A stretch of 64,000 bases of DNA from Chamaecrista fasciculata (taxonomy: Eukaryota; Streptophyta; Magnoliopsida; Fabales; Fabaceae): positions 1-64,000 of the forward strand of contig QANZ01032061.1 in the NCBI GenBank assembly GCA_003254925.1, given 5' to 3'. Both the position numbers and the translations under genes were made by a program. The notes under the pieces were generated by a model. The model had not been told where the DNA came from. It did no database searches and saw only the letters and a list, made by a program, of their open reading frames with translations. Shown piece by piece: positions 23,779-36,039 of the stretch; position 1 is the stretch's first letter; every line of letters starts with the position of its first letter.

Positions 23779-25217
23779 TCACATGGTTGTGGAAGATGAT
23801 GAGGTTTTGATGAAAGGGGTTGGAAATACAGATAAGAGATGGTCATGATTGTGATTATTAGGGTTTTCTCTGTGAATAGGAGTGAGATGAGGTGATGAGG
23901 GAGGAGAAGCATAGAGAAGAGAGGAGTGAATGAGGTGTTGTTGAACATTGTGTTGTTGTTGAGAAAGTGTTTGGGCACGCAATGCTACTAAGTACAAAGC
24001 AGCACCCAAAAACACTGTGGTTAAGGCCAAAACTCCAGCAGCTGAAAGCAACCCTTGTTTCAGAACAATGCATGTGGTTCTTGGATCTGACCATTTCTTT
24101 AGATGACCTGATTCTACACTTACTCCTGCTAATAGTAGGATCTCCCCACCTGCAAAACACATCCTACATCCACACCAACTTCAAATTAATGATCAATCAA
24201 CACCATGCCTCAGAAAATTTATTCTTTTGGTCTCTAAATTTGTCTTGAAACTAAGATTTTGTCTTTAAATATTGAAAATATAGTTATCAGTCTTTGATTT
24301 TATTTAGAATAAAAATATCTTTTAATCCTTGAATTTATCTCGAAATGATGATTTAGTCCTTAGATATTGAAAATACACTTTTTAGTCTCTGAATTTTTCA
24401 ATCGTCAACTATTTAGTTCTTAAAATATTATCCATCGAGACTGAATAGTTTCTATTGATATATAAAAAAGTTCAGGTGCCACAAAGTGTATTTCTAATAT
24501 CTAGGAGACTAAATCATAATTTTGAGACAAATTTATGGACTAAAAATGTATTTTCCCTTTTATTTACAAAACATATACTACTTATTCCCTAACCATTATT
24601 GTAGACTAAATAGTTAATGTTTGTAGAAAATCAAGGACTAATAAAAAGTGTATTTTCAATTTTCAAGGAGTTTTGAGACAAATTTAAGGATAGTCCTATT
24701 GAGTGGCATCCCCATCTTACCAAGTTGAAATGAAGAGGAACCCAGCTTGCCATGCTATAGATCTGGCAGAAGAAGAATCTGGCTCCCATGAAACTAAAGT
24801 AGATGACTTACTAATAGCTATCAACATATAAGCATGCTCCATCACCATGGCAATTGCTAGTACAATGAAAGCACAAGAACAACATAGCAATGGCACTTTT
24901 CCACTTCCACTGTATACACATTCAGATGTCCCTTCCTTTCTGTCTCCTCTGTATGTAGCCTGCCACACCAAATTGTACAACATGTATGTACACTTCAGTT
25001 TTCAATGTGTGTCCAAATTAAAACATTAAAGTATGAAACACAGTATTAAAGTTTGTACCTCAGAACGTGTGGCTTCTGCTATGAGACACAGAACGAAGCA
25101 AGAGAAACCCAAGAGGATGGTTAAGACAATTATGAAGGCACCAGTTTTGCTGCCCAAATCTGTTCTGGTAGGGCTAGGTTCAAGATCAGCATGTGTGACT
25201 GCCATTTTGCGAGGCAT
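23779..25217 (-). CDS. DUF1218 family membrane protein
   Basis: A plant-specific membrane protein of the DUF1218 family (named for some members: MODIFYING WALL LIGNIN). Three coding exons on the minus strand: 25217-25059, 24959-24721 and 24163-23779, giving 260 residues. The second intron acceptor is at 24164 (TGTAG|GATGTG), which keeps the frame; the more obvious acceptor (TTGCAG) would frameshift. Four hydrophobic segments are visible: near residues 25-46, 76-100, 120-145 and 170-195. Family-typical phrases include FISTWMCFAGGEILLLAG and the segment starting KQGLLSAAGV. The C-terminus is Gln/His- and Ser/Pro-rich and probably cytosolic. The second ATG (four codons in) could also be used. 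Intron 2 carries a repeat element. Function in this species is not known. Confidence 0.85.
24230..24690. mobile_element. Degenerate inverted-repeat element in DUF1218 intron 2
   Basis: The left end carries ctctaaatttgtcttgaaac. The right end carries gttttgagacaaatttaag, its inverse. Internal modules of the pattern 'tttagtcc...ttgaaaata' repeat several times. It is non-coding and lies entirely inside the intron. No clear target duplication. Confidence 0.5.
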
Positions 25218-25229
25218 GAGTATCTATGT

Positions 25230-26980
25230 TTTGAGTCAAATTGAATTGAATTGAAAGAGTAGAAGGAGAGAAAAACCAAAGGAGTGGGCATTTAACAAAG
25301 TTATGTGATGTGGTCAATTAGAATAGAAGAGGAAGGAAGGAGGGAATTGGAGTTTCAGAATTGCTTGGGCTAAAGGTTGCTTAGGCTCAAAGATTCCCAG
25401 GTTCTGAGAATTAATACGAAGTACTCACCACAGGGCAATTGTTACTCGATTCCAAAAAGTTTAAGCTTTCAAATTCGAGGTATAGATATAGAGAGAAGGA
25501 TTCTAGAGTAAGCTTATACTAAACATCTAGGGCAATTTGTTTGTTTGTTTCGTCAAGTGGCGACACGTCCCACTATAAGGTAAAGCTCTCCTAATAGAAC
25601 GTCTCGGGTAAGATTTAGCTTTGAGACTTTGTCTATGAGGATTGAAATATATTATATATATATATATATATATATCATTCTAACTAACTACTTATTGATA
25701 ATATTTACATAATTTTATTGAATTTTTAATTAATTGGATAAGTAATTTATTTATGATTAAATAAGTAAAAAAAAAAAACTTACAAGTTACCTCAACAAGT
25801 TATCAATGTTTTTGATGTTAGGTTACTAGCACTTTAAAAGAAAGTTAAAAGCGTTTACAAATTACAATCACCTTAAAATGTAAATAAGATTTTGATTTTA
25901 CACTACTAGTATGCTAAAGGTTATTGATATTTAGTTACTATTAAATGTATCGGAAAAGTCACCGTATGATGAGAGATTAAAAAGCATGGAAATGATAATT
26001 AGTAACTAATAGTTGTGACTCTTTCCCTCTCCCAAAAGTTGTGTTCTTTTGCCTTTATGTTAATTCAACTCTGTAAGTGTCAAGGAAAGCGCTTAAAATG
26101 GACATATCCAGAACCAGAAATAAGAACAGTCTCTAGATTTTTAGGTTTTATGATCAAATCTTTCCCTGTAAAGAAGAAAGCGAATGAATTCTGTGCTTCA
26201 GATTTGGGGCAAAGCAAATATAAAAGGGACGGTATATAATTATTCCGTGGGGTTTAATAGTTAATATTCTTCGAAGAAGCCATTAAAAATTTTAAAGATA
26301 AGTACTACCCATAACCACAAAGTTCCAAAAAGTTCTTTTCCTGAGGTGGAAAACGCAGATAAGAGACAAAAAGTGGTGCTAATGAATATGAATTGACATA
26401 TCACAGATGGAAGTATGAGGTCGGACTCAATGGTAGTGCTCGGAGAATCACATTTTGACGTGTTAAAAAACTTGAGCACATAATGCTAATTATTTGATCT
26501 TTTCTATGCCTTGTGATAAATGTAAAGACAACACAATGATTAATTTTTTCACGAGAAATATGAAATATTAATACTTCAAAATCAGTTAATAAACACAGCA
26601 TAATGATTCAGGATCGTATAAATTTGATTTTTAAGCCATGGTGTGCTTATCATATATAATGTTCTGTATGTATCCTTGGGAATATTTGTGATATTTAGCA
26701 AGGGAATCCATATATATATATATAGATTTATAAGTGATTCCTCCTTCAACCCAAAATCCTCGCTTTCTCTCTAGAGTTTGAACCCCACTTGTTCCCTTCA
26801 TATATTCTCTCTGTAGCCATAGGGCTTGATGTGATGAATAATTAAAAAGCAGAAAATATCTCCAGAAACCACCTTAAAACCTGACACCTGCATGCTTTTT
26901 CACCACCATATTAGCTCTTCATCAATATTCATCTCACTATCATAGGTTCTTCAACATCCTGCTTCAAAATCTTCAAAGTT
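25230..26980. other. Intergenic between DUF1218 gene and small ORF
   Basis: The first 200 bp are probably the promoter of the DUF1218 gene. A TA microsatellite lies at about 25651-25674. No gene is recognised. Confidence 0.4.
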
Positions 26981-26987
26981 CAAACAT

Positions 26988-27236
26988 ATGGCTTCCGAGA
27001 AGGTAGGCTCTAGGGAATTTGATAGCAGCAGCAACAGCAAGCAAGGAATCTCTATGGAAGAAATGCCTGCCACGAATGGGACGATCAAGTCCAACATGGG
27101 GAAAGAATTGGCACGTCGAGCTCTTTTGAGATCGCATCTGCGACGAAACATGAGAAGGAAAATTGCAAATAACAGTGTTAAATCGTTGCCCAGCAGGCTA
27201 AGTAAAGTTTCGCTGGCAGAAGATTCAGGGGAATGA
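26988..27236 (+). CDS. Small basic protein, unrecognised
   Basis: An 82-residue ORF with an ATG in a reasonable context (catATGGC) and a TA-rich stretch with a possible TATA box at 26710-26728. The first half is Ser/Asn-rich. The second half is strongly basic and looks amphipathic helical (KELARRALLRSHLRRN, MRRKIANN), and the protein ends acidic (AEDSGE). It lacks a signal peptide or membrane segment. I do not recognise a family. The codon choice and a sensible upstream leader suggest a real gene rather than a chance ORF, but neither is proof. Confidence 0.45.
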   Translation: MASEKVGSREFDSSSNSKQGISMEEMPATNGTIKSNMGKELARRALLRSHLRRNMRRKIANNSVKSLPSRLSKVSLAEDSGE

Positions 27237-27239
27237 GTT

Positions 27240-28560
27240 AGGAATAGGAAGGTATGGTACAACCCAGAATGTGTAATTTTCCTCTTGTTATAAAACACAA
27301 AGCAGGCAAAATGCCATTTATGATTACAATAGTCGGTTGTAAGATGATTCAAAATTCACTTTCAAGTAAGAAACTACGAGAATTTATGTCTCTTGTGTCT
27401 AAGATCCCAATTTTAATATAGAAGAACATAACTGATTAAAAATCTGACAGAAATCAAACCTGCAAACCGTTCCTTGATCAATCTCTACATCCAATCAACA
27501 AAATTAAGAAGAAAAAGTTCATATAATGTTCACACAACCAATGGTCTTAGATCAAGTTGAATTGAATTATGGGTACTATTTTATCCAACTTTCATATAGC
27601 TATTGTGCCATGTATGTCAGAACACGATAAGTGTTCGTGCTTTATTGGTTTAAACCTATTCTCTATTGCACATCAAGAAAGGGCTAACCTAAAAGCTTTA
27701 AATACTGGAGGAAATGTCTAACACGCCAAGTATTATGAAAAGGTCATAAAAAATTTAATTCATGCTTCAATAATTGCAGGAAGACCAATCCGGCATAAAT
27801 GTAATTTAAATTAATTCTTTAGGCAATAATACTTTCATATATAAATCAGAATCAAGCTAAAATAATTTTTTATATCTTTAATATGAGTCTCTAATGAAAA
27901 AACATGTATAGAAACAAACTTTTTGAAATACTCAACTATGTAATATTGGATTATTAAAATTTAAAAATATTCAATGTGTTATGATTTGAGAGTATGATGA
28001 TATAAAAAAAAATGTACCCAAGAAATTAGCGAGTTACCAATTAATTAGATGAGCCAGTTACCAATTAGATGAAGAAATGAAGAACACGTAACAAATGAAA
28101 CCCAATTAACCACAAACCGCCAATTTCAGGCATAGTATAACCCACAAAGCATCTTATCTAATCCATTCCCATTTCAGAAAAGGTTAAACAGCACGAAGGA
28201 GGGAATAATTATTGGCGTAACATACTTTGATGAATATCCAGATACTATCCGCCAGCAAGTTGATGTTACCTGCAGCAATGTCCAAACCAACCAGGATTCA
28301 CAAGCCAGACTTCAAGATTACAAACAGAGGGTCCAATGTGCATCTGCAATTCTCATTAATAATACATGTATTATAACATTTATGTAATTAGGTATATGAC
28401 AATTTAGACTAATCTATCATAAAGGTAATTAGAATGACGTTGAAGCCTTGGCTCACATACTGAGTAATAAGTAATTGTGTATATTATAGAATTTGCAGAA
28501 ACTAAGGCACAGAAAAGAATAATGGAAATTGAAATCAATAATGCACTAACTTTGTACATC
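27240..28560. other. Intergenic, nothing recognised
   Basis: AT-rich sequence between the small ORF and the 3' end of the FAR1-related gene. The last 200-400 bp are probably 3' untranslated region of the FAR1-related gene. No ORF supported. Confidence 0.4.
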
Positions 28561-28580
28561 TACTAACACTTCTCCTCCCG

Positions 28581-31318
28581 CTACGAGTATCCTAGAGCAT
28601 CTCCATTCAAATTGTCGCCAGCCATTGTTGAGCAATCAGATCCATCATGTCCATATTGCCCACACAATGGCCCCGAAAAATGTCTTCGCTTCCTAGTCAT
28701 ATCAACTCCATCTCTTGCCCTTCGCTCCTTTAGTTTTCCTAAAGTGATAGAATCATGGGGGTTTGCAATGGTAAAACCATGAATTAAACCTTCAGCATCT
28801 TCCACCTCTGGTAGAATCAGTGAATCTGATTGATAATTATATGCAATGTCATTCACCCCATGTGTTGACCTAGGAAGGGATTTGACACGTGATAAAACCA
28901 TGGAAATTTGCTCACACGCAACATCAAGGCGTTCCTCTGTTTCCACAGATTCCATAACAAGTGTTGAAACCATGGATTCCAAAAATGGTATTCTTTCAGG
29001 ATGATCCCTTGAAGTTGTACCTCGGAAGGGGTTAGCAGAAGATGAACTGACACCACGCCAACGGGCAGGTAGATATTGTTCAGGGATGTGAAAACAGTTA
29101 TTAGTTGACATGACACGCAGAACATGTCTACATAATATGCCTGAAAACTCGAACAGATGACAGCTGCAGCTGATATGCTCTTGACAAGGGACCCAAAATA
29201 CTTTGCACCCTCCATCCATCTCTGTGTGGTGTCTGACCTGGAAGCAACCTTCATCAACCAGAAATGATGCATATTGTGGAGCAAAAACTAGCTCATCCTG
29301 GAGTTTACTAAAGGCATAAGGAGTAAGCACCGTGGCAGCATGGGATTCGATAGGTGAACCAGTTTTAAGGCACACTTTCTGCAATTTTCGTTGCATCTTT
29401 TGCTTTGTTCCAGCTCGATCATTAAATTCAACAATATCAATCACCTGTAAAAGTTGACATTTGGATACAGCATTGCATATCAGTAAATTAAAATAAAGGA
29501 ATTCACCAAAATCAACAGCAAAACTTAAGGAAACAAATTATATATCACAGACATGCTCTACGATTCGATCTAGCTGAGATTGGGCACTCAAGAACCGTTG
29601 GATGAAAGCATTAATGGACTCAGACTGACATGTGTTGGTCAATCCTGCAAAGAAGTAGCACCTCAAGAATGGTAAAGCCCAAAATGTTCTTAATGAATAT
29701 AAGCTAACAATATGCTTATTTGCATGGAGTCCATATTTATCAATCATTTGCCTCCAGCCTTCTTCAAAATCTTCCACGAGTTCCAAATTGTAAAGTCGAT
29801 GGAACTCAGCTTTCCACTCATCATAATGTGATCCAAGAAGCACAGAAAACCAATCAGAGAACTTAGCAATAATGTGCCAGATGCAAAAGGCATGCTTGGT
29901 TTCAGGCATTTCAACAGCAATAGCTTCTTTCAGCCACATATTATGATCAGTTAATATTGTTTGTGGAGCCTTTCCTTCCATGAAGCTTAAGAATGCCTGC
30001 GCATAATTCAAATAGACAGAATTTAAAATAATAGTGACATGAAGAGTCCACAAAAATAGTAATATCTTTAACAAGCAAGGGACCACATGCAATGAAAAAG
30101 AAAAGTTCCACAGAAATTATGCTTCCTTTTTATTAGATTTTCCTGTTGCAGAAGTAGTGATATTGAAATAAAAAAAGATAAGGTCATCAGATTTCTCATC
30201 TGGGAACCTTTTGAAAGCTAGCACGATAATAAGTTTAACAAATAACTTAAGCTTACATTAGATAAAAGACAACAAAAAAAATGATATAGAAACAAAATAT
30301 CCAATCTTGATTGTTAACAAGATAACTATATAAGGTCCTTACTTCTCACCTTTAGAGCCCATGAAAAAGACTGCATATTTTCATCCCGTAGAAGTGCACA
30401 ACCAAAGAAACAAGTCATTCCATGATTGTCCACTCCAAGCCAAATTCCCAATAACATGTCGTAAGCATCCAGACGGTGGGTTGTATCAAAAACCACAGCA
30501 TCTCCAAATGTGTCATATGATTGGATGGACGAGGCATAGGACCAAGCAATATGCTCTAGCCTGTTATTACTATCTATTTTAAATTCATACTTGAAGTTGT
30601 GATTTTCATCTTTCAATCTCTTGCACATAGCAATAAGATCAATAGCATCATTATCTCTATCAACATTTCTAAAAGACTGCAGTAAGTTTCTCACATCAAT
30701 CTCTGTAAAAGGTAAACAACCAAGTTTGATACCTTTCTCTAGCTCCATCAATCTCAACATTTGCCTCACTGACATTCCAGCTTTGGCAAACATGCATATA
30801 CGACTCTTGTCATCCGGAGATATTGTACAATATGCTGGAAGAAGACGCACCTCAGTAGATTTTAACAACTCATGATTGTGGATGTTGCTAAATCCAGTAA
30901 CACGCCATTCAGGGACATCAAAATCAGCTCTTTTCACAATTCGCATGTATGCTTGACAACCACAACGAGAAGATTTGCGGTTCCTTTGCATCTTCCCATC
31001 ATCAGATGGCTTAATCTGGGGATAGCCACCCCGATGGCAAGTAAAATCCCTTCTAGTAACTCCCCGACCAACCCCATCCTTTCCTCGAGTGCGATGTCGT
31101 CTAATAGAAAAGCCACATTGCTTTGCAAAGCTGCAATAAAATTCATAAGCGGCTTCTTGAGAAACAAATCTTTGACCAATAAAAGGAACAAGATTCACAG
31201 ATGTTTGTCGTGACAAAATTGACTCTTCTGGGGTTTCCTCAATGGTGCCAATATCATCCTGGGATAAATCTGTGCCATTTTCGGATGATTCCAGCACCAG
31301 ACTTGATCCTTTTGACAT
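28581..31318 (-). CDS. FAR1-RELATED SEQUENCE protein (FRS11-like)
   Basis: A domesticated Mutator-type transposase family protein (FHY3/FAR1), generally a nuclear transcriptional regulator. Three coding exons on the minus strand: 31318-30350, 29996-29553 and 29444-28581, giving 758 residues. The FAR1 DNA-binding domain lies at about residues 50-155, with metal ligands C94, C119, C121, H147 and H149 visible (RCGCQAYMRI, NIHNHEL). The MULE transposase domain follows, about 275-400, with FDTTH (D278) and ILTDHN (D340). A SWIM zinc finger lies at 564-578 (CSC then CRH). The C-terminus has CGQYGHDGSDC (732-742), a zinc-knuckle-like motif lacking its first cysteine. Sequence order closely follows Arabidopsis FRS11 as I recall it, with a longer C-terminus. 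The intron at 29445-29552 uses donor CAT|GTCTGT, chosen because it keeps the family reading EHVIDIVEF. The 5' leader probably contains an intron. Confidence 0.9.
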
Positions 31319-32580
31319 GACTTCCTTGCAATTACAAAAGGGTTAATTGGCAGATTTTTCAACCTGCAGGTCAAGCAAAAGAGAAATATAAATGCTCAAT
31401 TAAGATATCAGAATATAAAATGAATTGACAGGACTATGCTGGCATGTAGCTCAAGATTCACTTACAGAAAAAGAAATAAACAAGAAAGTGAAAATAATGC
31501 ATGAGGTCCCTCTGGTCTTCTGGTTTTCAAAAAATAGTCACATTTTACTTGATGGTTCAACGAGACAGTATAGAGAGATCAAGCAGATAAACCTAAAACC
31601 TAGTATTTTATTCCACCATTCAGATATGACGAAATGACGAATCCTCAGAATATGAAAGAGCAACCAAGCACAGGAGATCCAACCTTCCCAGATATCTATT
31701 ATAATCAATTAAACAGAAATAGTAACCTATTTCTAAAAATGAATAAGGAAGACATGGTCATATAGCTTAGAATCTTTGAAGCAAAAAATATCAGTACAAT
31801 AGTTAAAAAAGCAAATTGGGTATGTGCTTATTTATATCCTTCGTAAAAGCTCAGTAGTTATTAGAGTGGAGAAGCTAATGGAAAATAGAACAAAGGCAAA
31901 CTAGCATAGATCACGGAAGAAGGATCTGAAACTCTAAACTGTAAGGCAACTAACTACACGGACAAATCAGTTCATGGGAGCTGGATATTATTTCCAATTC
32001 CAAAGCAGTAGTCATATTAATAAATTGAACTTATCTATGAGAACAGCCTAAGTTGGATCGAGTTCAGCGTGCATATAAATTAAACATGCACATCCAAATT
32101 ACTTACCGTCAAGAAGCTCCTCACTGCGCCTCCATTTCCAGCACATTAGTGATAATCAATGTCCTAAATTCTCAAGTGTGACTCTACAAAAATAAGTCAT
32201 ATCCCAAATATTACAATCTAATCAATAATGATGAACTCATTCTTAGCTTTCACAGATCCAACAACACATCAGAAGCCTCGTCCAATCTCAACCCCTCTCA
32301 GACTCTAGCGACCAAGGAACAAATTATCATACCGTGTCGCACGATATCAGTCGAAGCTTTCCAATTTCTGAAGTTACCGAAACAGTACTGAAGAAGAATT
32401 AAAATATTCCATTGATCATTGGATACAGTCAAACGATTGAAACATGAGAGCATAGATCGGATCATCGAATTGCTTCGGCTTCGTATGCGTTGCCGCTTCT
32501 GTGAACAGTTAGTGCGCCAAAACGAAAGCAAACTGTAAATCTCCAAACCCTAAAACGACGGAGGAAGGAAGAAGACGATA
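31319..32580. other. 5' leader and upstream region of the FAR1-related gene
   Basis: The sequence just upstream of the start codon ends, on the minus strand, after a possible acceptor (CTGCAG|GTTGAAAAA near 31363). This suggests a 5' intron and a first exon further up, perhaps near 32540. No separate gene is supported. Confidence 0.35.
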
Positions 32581-32980
32581 AGACCGATCTTACAAGAAAC
32601 TGCATCTTACACTATACACTCCATAGGAGTCTAAACGCATCGTTCAACTAATGTGTAATTTTTTTTTTGGCCATTAATTAATGTGTAATTTTAATTCTTA
32701 CATTTTAGTAAGAAGTATATGACTTTTTGATAAAAATATAATCTATCTAAACAACTTTTTTTAAATGAATCATTTAATTATTTCCTAAAATAAATTTTCG
32801 CAAAAAATTATATTTTATTTATCTTGAGCAAAATATTATTATATTTATTAGATATAATACAATTAATACTAAATCTATATGACCCATCTAAACTATGTTT
32901 TTTTCAAATAAAAAAAATGAAGTTCGTGAGTTTTAATATAAAATATATTTTTCTAATAAGTTATATATTCAATACAAAGT

Positions 32981-33448
32981 AGGTCAAAACTCCATTTGAT
33001 CCTCAATTATAGAGTGAGTTCTATTTTGGTCCTAAAGTATTTTCTTATTTCATTTTCGTCCTCAAACTTTCTCATTTATTTTACTGGTAGTCTAAAATTT
33101 TATTTCATCTGATTATTGGCATTATCTTTAAGCTGAAAACTTGACTTAAATGATTTCTTTCTAATACATATCTTAATAAGTAAGTTGGTAGAGAGTTAAA
33201 AAAAATTAAGCATAAATTTATCTTCAATTTATGATTAAGAAGAAAGATTTTTATTTATCTCTGTGTCAACTTACTTGTTATAACACAGATGAGAGAAAAG
33301 TGGTCAATCTCAAATGCTTAAATTACAAATAAGGGCAACAAAAATAAACTAAATCAAATATTTGAACTTATAATGAAACAAATGGAAAAGTTTGAGGACC
33401 AAAACAGAATTTACCTCTAGTTTGAGGACCAAAATGAGATTTTGACCT
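32981..33448. mobile_element. Mutator-like or related inverted-repeat element
   Basis: The left end reads aggtcaaaactccatttgat and the right end ends ...aaaatgagattttgacct, its imperfect inverse. Both share the 'ttttggtcct' motif with the Mutator-like elements at 18765 and 20495. The nine flanking bases on each side match at only six positions, so the target duplication is not secure. The interior is non-coding. Confidence 0.5.
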
Positions 33449-33904
33449 ATAAAATATTAACATACATACACTTTCCTTATTTATTTGATTATTAGATGTT
33501 GAAATATTAAGTTTCTTGGTTAATTAGTTATGACAGGAAATGGCGCTCATTGTCCTTTTAAGACTAATTATGTTACTCTGTCCTGAGAGCTTAAGATTGC
33601 TTGTTAGTCTGTCATTTTGCAATCTCAACACTCAAAACTATCGCGTGGGAAATTATAGTTGGATAATTTGGTTTGACAGCGTTTAAAAGTGACCCTATCT
33701 CTCAACAATATTGTAATAACTACATTCTAAAACCACAGTTTTAAAATTAATAACAAATTAACAAACAAATTAAAGGATAGAGAAATCCAAGCTCATCTTG
33801 TTATCCTTTTTGACAGATAAAAGGTTCCAACAGCATTTCCAGTATTTGCATTTGCTGTATCCTTGTCACACTCATCAAAATCAAACTACATAGCTTAACA
33901 ATTG

Positions 33905-33917
33905 CTATATATAAAAA
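33905..33917 (+). promoter_or_regulatory. Probable TATA box of the DUF3511 gene
   Basis: ctatatataaaaa lies about 80 bp upstream of the ATG, a usual distance for a short 5' leader. Inferred from sequence and position only. Confidence 0.5.
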
Positions 33918-33993
33918 TCCATCACATTGATCAATTCACACAAACATACAAACGTAATACTCCATCTCCAGAGATTACAGCAATATCTCTGCG

Positions 33994-34278
33994 ATGGAGT
34001 ATTACACTTACGCCTACGCCTACGGCAGCAAGAGCGAGAAGAAACGGGTAAGTTGGCGTGAGCGGTGGGATCAGGCGCCGTCGTGGACGACGGCGCGTTC
34101 GAATTCGAACAATAATTACTTAGACATGAAGGCTGTAGGGGAGGGGGAGACGAAGAGGAAAAAGAGGGTGAAGAAATACAAGTCGTATGAGACGGAAAGG
34201 AAGATAAAGAATGCAATTAAAAGAAGGTTTAAATGGTTGAAGAACAAGATTGGGGAACTCATTCACAGGGACAAGTGA
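33994..34278 (+). CDS. DUF3511 domain protein
   Basis: A 94-residue single-exon ORF of the small plant-specific DUF3511 family. The conserved domain occupies the C-terminal half: KRKKRVKKYKSYETERKIK followed by AIKRRFKWLKNKIGELIH. This matches the family pattern of KRKKRVAxYKxY, a basic helix, and an aromatic W-I/L-K segment. The N-terminus is Tyr/Ala-rich (MEYYTYAYAYGS), with a SWRERWD segment resembling other members. The family's typical terminal Gly-Trp is replaced by HRDK, so the end is divergent. A TATA-like stretch (ctatatataaaaa, 33905-33917) lies about 80 bp upstream of the ATG. Function unknown; members are small, basic and stress- or development-associated by annotation. Confidence 0.85.
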   Translation: MEYYTYAYAYGSKSEKKRVSWRERWDQAPSWTTARSNSNNNYLDMKAVGEGETKRKKRVKKYKSYETERKIKNAIKRRFKWLKNKIGELIHRDK

Positions 34279-34289
34279 TTAATTCTCAT

Positions 34290-35365
34290 GCTCATGAGAT
34301 GATTGATGATTGATGACGACGACGAGAGGTCACACACAGAAATCATAATTCCGGTGTTTCTATTCTACTACCTATGTTTTGGGGATGATTTGATTGATGA
34401 TTGTATTGGATATTGATAACATTATTGAGATTTGAGAGTGTGTGACAATCCCTCTAAATTTTGGTTGGATTATGAACGATTCATTATTTTTAAGATTCTT
34501 CTGTACAATTGTAAAACACAAATTCAAAAAATTCCTTTGTAATGTATTATTTTCAAAAGAAATTTAAAGATCTTTACTTTTTAGAAACAAATGCAGGCTC
34601 ATGCCGTCATGCCCTCATAAGTCATAAGTCATAACTCATTCAACGAGATTGCATCACACAATACGTAGTTTTTTTTACATACATATAAATTAAAATTTTA
34701 ATATTTGAATTATATTAATGTTGTTATTTTGATTCACTATAAAAATTAATTACAATTTAACCCTTTCATAGAAAATTTATAATTGGATAATAAAATTCTT
34801 AGAGCTGAAGTGTACATTAATCAATGAATCTAGTCTCTACAATCTAGACTTGACTCAACCAAAATTGAAGCTTTTTTATTTTTATTTTTAAGATTTACAT
34901 AAAATTTTATTTAGATCAATTTTAATTCCTCATACTTATTTCAGATTACTATCATATATATATATATTAATATANGCTTCCTCTTTCTCTTCTTTTTTCT
35001 ATGTTTTTTTAATATTGGAATAAATATACTTTCTTGATGTATTTGAGAGGAGATATGAGCTTAGTTCGTGATATTCTTAGGTGTGTCACCTAAGTTTCTT
35101 TGATTCTCATTTTAATCAAATTCTAGAAGTTCTTGGCTGGACTTTATCGTTAGAATTGAGTCATGATTTTATCTCCTTTGTTGTATAGCCTCGTGCCACT
35201 ATACTATTTTTCTCATAAATGAAGTTTATATTCTGACTAAAAAGATCACTCTATTTTCTCCATTTTCTTTTTCATTTAAAGTGATATTAGGAAAAAGAAA
35301 GACACACAAAAAATAAATTATTGGATCAATTTAGCTTTTGTATCATTGCCCTATGTAATATATAT
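34290..35365. other. Intergenic, nothing recognised
   Basis: Probably begins with the 3' untranslated region of the DUF3511 gene. An ambiguous base lies at 34975 next to a TA microsatellite. No gene is seen. Confidence 0.4.
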
Positions 35366-35367
35366 AA

Positions 35368-36034
35368 TGGCAAAAGACCATTTCGTGCCCCTAACGTTTG
35401 CGGTGATTTTCAGTTATGCCCCTACGTTTCATTTGTGTCAGTTGTGCCCCCAATGTGAAATGTTAGTTTCAATTATGCCCCCAATTTTGACTCAATGTTG
35501 ATGTGTCAATTTTTTTTTACTTGTGTGTCANGTGCCCCCAATGTGAAACGTTAGTTTCAATTATGCCCCCAATTTCAATCATCCACAAAAAAAAACACTA
35601 TTTTTGCACGATTTGAGCTCAGTTTTGATTAGATTTCATATGATTTTTAATTTTCGGACATCACAAACTTGATTCTTTAGATCAATTTCAAAGATTAAGC
35701 TCAAAATAGCCCCAAATCCGAAGAAAATCGGACCCAATGAACCCCAAAAAGGACCAAAACAAAATGCAGCAAAACGAAGCATTTTTCTCAAATTTTCCAT
35801 GTGCAAAATGTTCCTTAGGAGCCGAAAATGGGTACCCATAAACTCATTTATCAAAACAAACTGAAATGAACACGGATCGAAGCTCAAAAGTTCTGAAAAA
35901 CAGTACACTAACGAGGGTGGGGGTATAATTGAAACTAACGTTTCACATTGGGGGCACAACTGATACAAATGAAACGTTAGGGGCATAACTGAAAATCACT
36001 GCAAACGTTAGGGGCACGAAATGATGTTTTGGCA
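35368..36034. mobile_element. Inverted-repeat transposon with unknown cargo
   Basis: The left end reads tggcaaaagaccatttcgtg and the right end, inverted, tgccaaaacatcatttcgtg. The terminal repeats continue for over 100 bp with a repeated 'gcccctaacg/gcccccaat' pattern. The centre, about 35590-35900, is non-repetitive and unrecognised. A single N lies at 35531, at a likely internal duplication join. The target duplication is not clear. The termini differ from the Mutator-like families in this window. Confidence 0.6.
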
Positions 36035-36039
36035 ATAAA

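Noticed and set aside
24717..24983. Minus-strand ORF beginning upstream of DUF1218 exon 2
   Set aside because: The 5' part is intron; only the portion from 24959 downward is exon.
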